64,000 bases of DNA, taken from assembly GCA_009617715.1 (NCBI GenBank), contig VTFK01000092.1:1736001-1800000 (forward strand). Reading direction: 5' to 3'. Numbering within the stretch: the stretch's first letter is position 1; the number at the start of each line of letters is the position of its first letter. This document shows positions 52,940 to 64,000 of this stretch, piece after piece. Under the pieces are notes generated by a model, which saw nothing but the letters and a program-made list of their open reading frames with translations, had not been told where the DNA came from and made no database searches. Origin of the DNA: Plectrocnemia conspersa (lineage: Eukaryota; Arthropoda; Insecta; Trichoptera; Polycentropodidae). A program made the position numbers and the translations under genes.

Positions 52940-54419
52940 GTGAGTACCTACTCATAACATAATACGTTATATCAAGCCCCGCGACGCATTGCCCTTGAAA
53001 ATCGAAGTACATCCTCATCACATTTTCACAAAGAGGGCTCAAAGGACTCTTCAAAGACTGCTCGACTGGAATATTATTGAGCTTAGAAATTATATTTGTA
53101 TCAAACATAGAATCGTTCAAAACACAAATTGAGTGTGTTGAGCCGACGATAACTCTGAACCGTTTGAACTGTCTCGTTACTGACCAACATCTAACCTTTC
53201 ACAAATATCATTCGGGCAATTAGACTGTAGTGGTACTTACAAAATCCCATATCTTTGGTAGAATAATGGGGTACATTAAATAGGCATAATATTAATCCAT
53301 GAAGTCCATGTTTTTTATTTATGATGCTGAACCTTTTCCAGCCTTTGATTTTAATTTTTTTATAAGAACAAGGACGCGTTGAAATATTGACTGAGTTTCT
53401 ATAATGAATTTTTGTTTATTATATTTACTAAGCCATTTAAATGTTGTATAAATTTTATATCATTAAACGCCCTGTATGAAGTACATAGGTATTACTTAGC
53501 TAAAGCTCTATTATTAATTCATCATAGATTTTCTAATAAAGCAAACATTTTATTAGACACATATTTACGTCAAGCTTAACCGTTACTACATCAAAAGCGG
53601 TTATAAATTGACTGGAGTGCGTCGAGTCACGTTTTATCGTTTAATTCCACTCGATACGATAGACCGTGCCAATTTCTATAAACACACTCTTAAAACACAT
53701 ACAGTTAAAATTATATTATATTTTTTTTATCGACGTGCTCCACATGAAAAGTAAGATCGTGTCAGTCAATTTGAGAAGATTTCGATGACGACGGTGAAAG
53801 CTTTTGACGTATCGAAAGCGATCGAATCATAATGCATAATTGAGCGAAATAGGTTAATGCAAATTGCTGCACACTCATATATCGGTACAATACAAGAAAT
53901 TTTCCTTTTTTTATGCACTTTCACTGCATCGTAAACTAGATTCAGTTTTGTAGCAATTAAGCTCGTGAGTCACTATTTGTATGGTCAAGTATAAATTATG
54001 AGCCAGCGAAAGTTCGAGCTTTTCTCAAAAAGCTTTGTGCTCAAAGATTTGTACTGTGTATGTTTCTCACACTCCAATCCGTTTATTATATTTTCATAGT
54101 GTAGGTCGTGGATTTGGCACTCGGACGGAATATAGATGAAAGCAGTGTCCCGCTGGGCCTAGTTTCTTCCCACCCTTGTATCTACATATGTATATGTATG
54201 TGCTAGGGGGCCACTTGGACCTTGCCGCGTGCCAAGTGGGCCAGACATGCCCACCAATTTACGGATACGGGCCAAAGTGTTATTTATTAAGCCTGCTAGG
54301 GTCAATAATTTTGGTTTGCGGATCCGCAAATCGAATATATCAACGCTTGATGCGACCCAAAACTTTTATTCTGCCCTTCCAATGTATCATACATAACGTA
54401 TGAAAATTCTTAATAATAA
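52940..54419 (+). other. Start of the next RapGAP intron
   Basis: It begins GTGAGTACC. The sequence is AT-rich with no exon I can support. A GC-richer patch at 54105-54370 has an open frame of 75 codons (54176-54403) without domain similarity. Confidence 0.6.
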
Positions 54420-56420
<2,001 letters not shown>

Positions 56421-59400
56421 CCTAAATATTAAATACTTCGCCTTAAATAATAAATACTGAAATAATATTAGAAGATGCAGAATATACATAATCTTTTTTA
56501 TAAAAAAATTAATCTATTAATGCATTGTTCCATTTTTCTTTTAAAAATATATATATTTTGCGCCTTATATCAATTAATCTTTTGAAGCTTTGGATGTTGT
56601 TTCAACTAATCCTACGAATTTTACTGAGATGCCTAGTATTTTTAATACAAATAACATTTATTTTCTATTATTACAATCGAAGGCCTGCTTAAAGTCTTTA
56701 AATGGATGGTACAGTGTTAAATCATATTCCTAGGATTTTTCCAGTGTCAGTTTTGATCTGTGGCTCGGAATCCATAAAGATTTGTATTTTTTGGCATATT
56801 TTTATAGCCTTCAGTATATAATGTTTGACAATACTTTGTATATGGTGCTCAATAGTAACATACTTTATTATATTCTGTATTCATTTTATTGCTTTAAATT
56901 AAATATACTAATAATTTTTCATTAAATTAAAATTAAGAAGCTTCTTACAAATATAAGCAACACTCTTATTAATTCACATGTAAATTAATTTAACGAATTA
57001 CAATAAATATTATAAAGGTGTAAATTTTTTAATGAGCACAATATATTGTCTTTCTGAATTAATCATAAGAGGCTCAATATAAAAAATGGTATATTAAAAT
57101 TGTTCTAATGCGAATATTTCTCTGTTATAATATTGTGAAATAATAACAAAGCCGATTAGCAAACTTATAAAAGCGAAAAAACGTTGCAAATTACTCCAAA
57201 TAACACGTTTTATTCGAGAATTCTCGTTAGCGATTATTATCGAATGCTTTCATACAATGCCATTTTACTTTCAAACGAGCACTTTTACCACCTTGTCTAG
57301 TTACATGCTGATTTTTTGGATGAATGACGCCAATCGGTTATTATCTTTTTACTATAAAAATAGCACAGTCACTGATTGATACACAGCAATCTCTCCCACG
57401 AGAAAAATTACAAATTACAAATTAATAGAGCACTGTTCTTAGATCGCATATCATAAAACACGTTGATGAAATTTCGTTCTTAATATATACAAACTGTTAT
57501 ATAACGTGACGTTAAAGGTCATATTTTTTTATATTATAAATTTCAGACCTTATCAGCATTGCAATTTTTTATTCTACCCCATAGATTTTTCCGTGAGATA
57601 ATCGCTTTATGAAAGTTTATGTGACGCCTTTAAGAAAATCAAACGACTTTACTTGACCTTTGCTGTTGGCAAAGTTGAAATTAAAAAATGCGTTAGTAAA
57701 TTTCTTATGTATTCAAAAGTAAAAAATTGAAATCGTTAACTCGTTATGTAAGAACATTAAAAAAACGCGTTGGAATTTTATAATTAAGATAAATATGCAT
57801 TACGTCTCATAGAAATTATGAGAACTCTTGTGTTAATTAAGCAATTAAATTTAACGCATTTTTTTATTATTAAAATAACATTTTGGTTCGAATACGCATT
57901 CGGTATAGATTATATAAAACACAATATGTTTTTAAGATACATAAACATTAAATGTCACGGACGCGCGGTAAGGCGGCAAACCCACAATCAATTTCTTACA
58001 CTACATCAATTGACATTTCGCTTTTAATGTATTTTTTTTATTGTTACGAAACGAATCATATTATTGTAAAAAATCCTCACTTTCACTGCCTCTAAAGAAC
58101 GGAAGTGTTTTATGTCTTTTTTGCACTTTAATAGTCGTTGAACCTCGATGATTGATTCACCGTTATTACACACATTATGTTATTTTGGAAGACGCGAATT
58201 AAATAATTTCGTTTTCAACTAAATTACTGTGTTTACTTTCGAAAAAGGAGTATAATATAATGGGATAAAGTAATAAATTTATATTACTTACCTAAGATAT
58301 GTAAATATATAAATAAAAACATACATATAAATACCATTTTTATATAATTATATTAAAAAAAAAACTTTTATTTTAGATTTATATAATATATTATACTTTG
58401 AATTAAATCTAGGCTAGGCCAAAATTTACATAATGTTATTATGTAATATATTACAATTTAATGGCTTCTACTAAAACAGTGTGAGGTATCGATGTATTTG
58501 TTAAAACGTGTTAGAAAAAAATATATATTAATTTACAGAAATAATTAAATATTTGTGACAAATATTTTTTTATTTTTAGTAGTTTGTTCGATAACATAAT
58601 ATTTTATCAAAACAATTTCGAATTCAACTCATCTTTTTATCGTTACCGTCACTTTTTCATGCTTTAGAGACTCAATTTTGCCTATTCATAAACAATTTGA
58701 CGATGTATTTCAGCAGTGGTTTTTTCTTTCGAACAAAAGAAACTAAATAAAAAAATTCGCTTCCATTTTTATTAACCTTGTAAGTTCACTTTCTGATTTA
58801 TTTTTATTAAAAAATCTATATAACTGACATTGGATTGACCTCCAAAATTATTTCACGACTATTACACATACATTCAACTGGAGCTTTTCATATCTCGCTA
58901 CAAATTTAATAAAAAAAAAATATTTTCTTAACGTTCTTGTATGTTTTGTCACGCCAGCTTTTACTGCGTCGCATAAAAGTGTTCAACACTTTTTTTTTTT
59001 TATGTAATTTCGATCATTATTCGAACGGCGAACGTGTCTTTAAACATCGGACGTGTCGAGCCGGCTTTTATGGCGTGCGCGATATCGTTTTTTTGAGTTT
59101 TTCTTTGGATGGATGAAAAAAATAAAAAAATAAAAACGACGGAGTCACGCGATATATTTTCTTCCACAGGAAGAATTAAGGCGACCATCCTGGCTAAAAA
59201 TTGAAAGGAAAAAGGTCCGAGTCTAACCTTCTTCACCCGGCGAACACGTGACGCTTTCAATATACGTCAAACTGCATCGGTGAAAAAAAGGCGATGAAAA
59301 TATTTTCCCTCGGACCTGGCCGATATGAAAAGACCCTATTTACTATGTAAGGCCAGCGCTCTGTGTGTGTATGTGTGTGGAAAATTGTTGCCTTTTCACG

Positions 59401-59989
59401 AATTTATTAACTGGAATTTGTACAAATATGCTTTGTGATATGTATCAATTAATTAACTTGTCAAATAAAGCTCTGTTATATTTTATACTGAATATTATAT
59501 AAAAGCTCATTAATATCGAACGTAAAAGTCCATACCCATATATTTACTTGGCTCTTTTATTATACGATTCATTCGTATATTTAATATGTTTTTCTTATAC
59601 GCACAATATATAGCTAACTTCAAACTGACCCTTTTTTCTTTCTTTATGCCATATTTTATTTAGTTATTTCTAAATATATATATAAAAAATAACTTAAATC
59701 GACTTACTAAACTTTTTATTAATTTCATAAAAACACACTATTTTTTTAATTTGACCTTGAAAAATTAATATTAGTAGCAAAAAATGTTGCGACCTCTCAT
59801 TTGCATATTTCATCACGCAAATCTGAGATTCACTGTATTTTTATCGATCGTCTGTCAACTGTGTTTTGACCTAATAATTAATGAACTTGATTTTCATCAA
59901 TCATGTTCACATTCATTAAGATAGTAATTATTTAGTATAATATAAGCAATTCATTAAAACTATAGTTATGTATCAAAATATTTTTATCT
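56421..59989. other. AT-rich non-coding stretch
   Basis: No supportable gene. The 59000-59290 patch is somewhat GC-richer but shows no exon of the RapGAP domain. The 69-codon frame at 57818-58027 has no similarity. Confidence 0.45.
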
Positions 59990-60311
59990 AAGGTGGTCGA
60001 AAAATTATGGCCCGCTGCTTATTTTAATCCGGACCCGCAAGTTAAGATTAGATTTTACATTTTTAAACTATTTAAAATTTCAATGTAACCGGTTAACCGT
60101 TAAGTTAAAGAGTTATAAAATATGACTATATGTGGTACTCCAATTGCTTCGCATTCCACTGTGATATTTTGTTTTCATTTTATGTCACTGTCAAAGCCAA
60201 AAAATAAGACTACAAATGTCGTGATTTTAATTGTGAATTATTTTGTTATCGAATTTGATGACAAAGCATTATTGTGTCTGTTAATAATATAATACAATAT
60301 ATTCATGACCT

Positions 60312-60626
60312 GACTAAGCACTTACAATTTACAGAAAAGCAACGATCAGAAAAGTTTAAAATGTAATTTTTCATTACAATGCTTTTTTCGCGAAAATAAA
60401 ATGTAAAAATTAGGCTAAAACTAAAATCAATACATGTGTAGCTCATTTATTAATTAATAAAAAAAAGTCATTTATCGATGATAAATAATAAAAGCATGTT
60501 TGATTATTACTGTCAAAGAAATATGAATAAATTTAGTCTTTTAACGATAAAAGCTGTTAGAAAGGTTGAGCACATTGTGAGTAACATCAATAGCCAATTG
60601 TATTTTTTCTGACACACCCAGTGTAC
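60312..60626 (+). repeat. Direct repeat in hAT relic, copy 1
   Basis: Matches 61320-61662 in the same orientation. Shared words include TTACAATTTACAGAAAAGC, TTTTTCATTACAATGC (TTTC in copy 2), and the long match GAGCACATTGTGAGTAACAT followed by CAATAGCCAATT. It encodes the N-terminal part of the decayed transposase. Confidence 0.8.
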
Positions 60627-60925
60627 TGTCCAAAATACAAACTAAACCAACTCATATCTCAGGAGAATAGGTACAGACAAACATCGTTTGTTTTTTGTTT
60701 CATTAGTTTGTCTCCATTTCAATATAACACTATATTTAAAAATATGATAGCTATCTTTACCGATATCACTACTGACTTTTAATTTAATTTAGGGCTGATC
60801 AAAGTATATTCAAACCGAATTTTGGTCAATAGGAGAGGGCAAAAACAATTATCACTTCTCAGAAGGCAAAAATTCACGTCAAAAGCAATAAAATCGTGTC
60901 GGCGCCGTCACAGTGGGAACGCTCG
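60625..60925 (+). mobile_element. MITE family M1, copy 3
   Basis: It shares CCAAAATACAAACT, CACTTCTCAGAAGGCAAAAA and TTCACGTCAAAAGCAATAAA with copies 1 and 2, and ends GTGGGAACGCTCG at 60925. The left hairpin end seen in the other copies is missing here. It is joined head to head, through four bases, to a second M1 end. Confidence 0.75.
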
Positions 60926-61044
60926 GTAACGAGCGTTCCCACTGCGACGGCGACGGCACGATTTTATTGCTTTTGATGTGAATTTTTGACTTCTGAGAAG
61001 GGATAATTGTTTTTTGCGCTCTCCTATTGGTCAAAATTTGGTTT
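60812..61044. repeat. 233-bp near-perfect palindrome
   Basis: The arms of about 115 bp each meet at 60926-60929 (GTAA). The inner 15 bases (CAGTGGGAACGCTCG / CGAGCGTTCCCACTG) are exact complements. The outer arms have scattered mismatches, so the structure is not a brand-new inversion or an assembly fold-back of identical sequence. Confidence 0.88.
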
Positions 61045-61050
61045 AGATGT
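60930..61050 (-). mobile_element. MITE family M1, partial copy 4 (end only)
   Basis: It begins CGAGCGTTCCCACTG and continues through TTTTATTGCTTTTGATGTGA to TTGGTCAAAATTTGGTTT near 61044, the inverse of the last ~115 bp of copy 3. The rest of the element is absent. Confidence 0.75.
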
Positions 61051-61319
61051 GCTTTATTAAATTCTCACTTGTAATATTGTTATAAACATCCTAATATAAA
61101 CGCTTGATAATCGAGCGTTTTCTATTTTCTATTGTACTATTTTTGATAATTTTTAATGCCTCATTAAAATATTTGTTAAAAAATATGATTTTAGAAAATA
61201 TGTTGCAACGGTGGCTAATTTTTATATTTATTTGTAGCATAGAATGGGTTAACTCCTATGCTATTTTGTATAAGTGCTATGTTTGTCATGAAGCCAAGAA
61301 TAATTGTTTTCCCAGGCTT

Positions 61320-61662
61320 CTGACTAAGTACTTGGTACGATATTTACAATTCACAGAAAAGCGACGATTAAAACTTAATTTTTCATTTCAATGCTTTTTT
61401 CGCAAAAAATAAAAAATAGGGTTATTTTAACTATTTTTGAATTATTAAAAGAAAGTAATTTTTCAATAGCGATTAATTAAATCATGATTGATTATTACAG
61501 TTGAAGAAATGTGACCCATGAAAATATATTTATTTCAATCTATATTAGTATAGTATTTTAGCGATAAAAGTTGTTAGAAAGTTTGAGCACATTGTGAGTA
61601 ACATCAATAGCCAATTAAATAGCGGGACAGTTGCTTTTAGGTTATTTTTTCTGGCACACCCG
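61320..61662 (+). repeat. Direct repeat in hAT relic, copy 2
   Basis: Second copy of the segment at 60312-60626, about 1 kb downstream with the MITE palindrome between. It differs by substitutions and small indels. It includes GAGCACATTGTGAGTAACAT and then an extra AAATAGCGGGACAG before TTATTTTTTCTGGCACACCC. Confidence 0.8.
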
Positions 61663-62430
61663 TTGATTTCCAAATTTTTTAACTCTCAGCACCTTTGCAG
61701 AAACCATATTTTTCTAAGTTTCCCCATGACAAAATTTAATAAGTATGCTTTGCAAAAGAACGAATATTATGAATATTTAAAGGGTAAGGTAAAAATACAA
61801 ACAGTATGCATACATAATTAGAGTTTTCTGCAAACAGTTAGTTACTTGTTTGCACCAAATTGTTTATTAGAGAAATAAATCTTATGTGACTGAATAGTTA
61901 GCTTTCATAAAAAGTACAAATTAAAATATCTCACATCCGATGGTGATAAAAGTATACGCGAGACAGGTTAAGGCTTAATTGTAAAAAAATATAATGCTAT
62001 GATAAAAATGCAAGGTGCTCAAAAACTCAAAATATTCATTGTACTATTCACAAGCACTTTTTGGGAAACATCTCAATTTATCATATGCTATTGAACCAGT
62101 TATATCAACGGTGAACTTTACTCGTTCTCGTGAATTTAATGGAAGCCGTATATTCTGGCTTGTTTTACCATACAATAGATGATAGTTTAGACACGATGCA
62201 TTTATTGCAATTTCTTAACTTAGAGGAGCAATTGAATATACCATGAGGTTTTAAACAAATTGTACTTAAAAGTACAAGGAAAATCAGTTCTTGTATATAA
62301 AACTTAAACTGCGTTTTAAAATTTTAAAGACAATACCGCTATTTTTTAAGCTCACTTAATTTTGCTTCTTGGCTTGTCGAGCCTATATTATTTACGATCT
62401 GGCCCTTCACAAAAAAGTTTTTTGCCCCTT

Positions 62431-64000
62431 GGGTTATATATATACAATAAATGTTCATTCAAAAATTTGGAAGACCAAAATCGCATGATCAAAAAGCTCG
62501 TTGAACTTTTGCACTTTTTAATATCTACATCAATTAAATTGCATACTCAAAAGTAATCCCATATATAAAATTGTAAACATATCTTTCATGTTCATTGTAC
62601 CTATATTTCATTATAATGTTTACAGTCTTGTAAAAAGTAACCTTTAAATTTCATTTTGAACGCAATTTACCGTTATAATTAACTATTGTCTATTTTTAAT
62701 CGAGTTGTTAAAGTTTACCCACACGTTTCATTTTAATATACTATTCGTTATATTTTAATATACTATTTTTAACAGTCATGTTAATTCCATTAAAAATGAA
62801 TATAAACTGGCATCACATGAAAACATAAATATACGTTTAAATTAGTCGAGGGCATAAGATGTCATATCATAACCCTACAAATATACGTTAACAAGCTCAT
62901 AATTTTATTTGATATTTATATTATTAATCCAAAAACGCGGTCGTCTCGATCCATCGAATTTAATCTCTTTCGACAGTGCAAAAGGTTAAGGGTCGCCGCA
63001 AAGGGTTGAATGTAAACCGAATTTTCCGTTGCGTGATTTTGTGTATACGCACACTTTGTTCGCAAGGTCACTCCGTTATATTGGGTCATTATGTTATTTG
63101 AACAATTGGCGTGAGCTGCGGTCGTTCGTGCGCTATGAATTAGCCCCATACACGTTCGATACGTTTCGACCCTTATACACTAGCTGGTGTCGGCTAAAGC
63201 GGTCCAATTACACGATCAAATGAACCGGTGAAAATAACAACAATGCCAGTCGGTATAATGTAAACACAGATCTTCGTGTAAAATCATGTCGTTAATTGCA
63301 GAATTTAAAACAGTTTTGAAATCACGTTTAATTTGTGCAATTAGTATAGATATGTATTGTTCTCGAAGATACGCAGTCTTCAATTCTCCATGCTTTCTGA
63401 GCCTTCTTAGTCGATTTTTGGCGTAGCTCCGCTTGATGCGAGTTATCTGCGCCAAATTGAAAGCGAAATATTAAAAATATCAAATTCTAACATGTAGAAG
63501 TTCTTAATGGAAATGGTATTCTGGTTCTGAAAATGTTGCGAGTATGATGTGTTTGCGCTTATAAACTCTTCCTACTCCCGACCTTCTGGCTAATGTGATT
63601 CTCTGCTGTGGAAACATACTATACTCATTATAAAAAATCTATGCATAACAGCTATTATACAAACATCTAGAGGCGGATTTTCATTTGTATTTGTTTTGTT
63701 GGTATGTACATTTACAAATGGTCCTAATCCACCAAACTATCTAGTCGACACTTGTGCTTGTATAATGCCGATATCACAAATAAACTTCTTTTTCTATGCT
63801 TTTAAGATGTAATTACTACAAAATTAGTCTTACAAAGAGTTATCTTGACAATATTGTTTATTAAACAATCACCATACGTATTATAATAGTATGATCTCTC
63901 AACCGTATATTGCCATATAGTGCAAACTTATTTATTCTATACAATATTAAAAACAGTTCATCTTCTGGCTGAACTTCTAACGAGGGTCTCGCTTCGTGAA
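62431..64000. other. Non-coding stretch at the right edge
   Basis: AT-rich, with a less AT-rich part at 62930-63460. The minus-strand frame 63216-63455 is open for 79 codons with a basic start (KNRLRRLRK) and an acceptor-like TTTGGCGCAG; I cannot assign it. No RapGAP exon is visible on the + strand before the end. Confidence 0.45.

Larger units (their letters stand above)
59990..62430 (+). pseudogene. Decayed hAT-type transposon (GTF2IRD2/ZBED-like transposase)
   Basis: Several broken translated pieces match the hAT transposase type found in GTF2IRD2/ZBED5-like proteins. A start-like MSLSKPKNKT lies at 60182. A BED-type zinc-finger piece, KCYVCHEAKNN, lies at about 61271-61303, followed by LQFTEKRRLKLNFSFQCFF. 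Downstream, NIHCTIHKHF and, after a frameshift, QALFGKHLNLS then ISTVNFTRSREFN (about 62035-62140) match the family pattern HCIIHxxAL..K.L..V...VNFIRSR.LN. Outer sequences such as TTATGGCCCGCTGC near 60007 and TCTGGCCCTTCAC near 62398 look like its non-coding ends. Many stops, a duplicated N-terminal part and an inserted MITE pair show it is inactive. Confidence 0.75.

Noticed and set aside
52803..53120. A 105-codon minus-strand open frame
   Set aside because: It is the antisense shadow of the RapGAP exon at 52776-52939 and its donor region.

Overview
The window looks like about 64 kb of an insect (or other arthropod) nuclear genome. It is strongly AT-rich, its coding segments are short and bounded by GT-AG splice signals, and it is full of tRNA-like (SINE-type) fragments, MITEs, decayed mariner and hAT transposases and AT-rich tandem arrays. 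There are no bacterial-style operons. I cannot fix the insect order from sequence alone.

The only host gene I can name is on the + strand: a Rap1GAP-family GTPase-activating protein (the Rapgap1/RAP1GAP type). Two exons support it. The first (47417-47591) encodes a Pro/Ser/Arg-rich linker ending in LLEETLSKG. The second (52776-52939) encodes PFPMIVLPVNGGYW and ends in CYRRFFVGR, the start of the Rap-GAP dimerisation domain. They join in frame across a 5.2-kb intron to give ...LSKG-G-PFPMIVLP.... Exons for the rest of the GAP domain lie past the right edge and the N-terminal exons lie to the left, so most of the window is probably intron or 5' region of this one gene.

Left third (1-24 kb): a truncated copy of a dispersed TIR element (1-863), a decayed and internally deleted mariner (3296-4010), a MITE copy (7283-7795), a C-rich dispersed repeat (8215-8460), a two-copy duplication (14590-15420) and a ~170-bp satellite (18800-21310). 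Middle (24-41 kb): a ~150-bp satellite (24240-27010) interrupted by a second MITE copy, a decayed coding-like tandem repeat (30220-31020), a 1.05-kb element with 24-bp terminal inverted repeats (33539-34587), a SINE-like tRNA fragment (36433-36507) and a ~300-bp satellite (39040-41280). Right third (43-64 kb): three short piggyBac-like MITEs around the RapGAP exons, a fourth AT-rich array with a long (AT)n tract (54420-56420), and a decayed hAT transposon (about 59990-62430) split by a 233-bp palindrome made of two MITE ends placed head to head.

The observations most worth a second look are: a 25-nt microexon candidate in the RapGAP intron that would shift the frame if included, and that also opens a frame into a downstream ORF with its own splice acceptor; the head-to-head MITE palindrome inside a duplicated hAT segment; and the four unrelated satellite families in one gene-poor interval.
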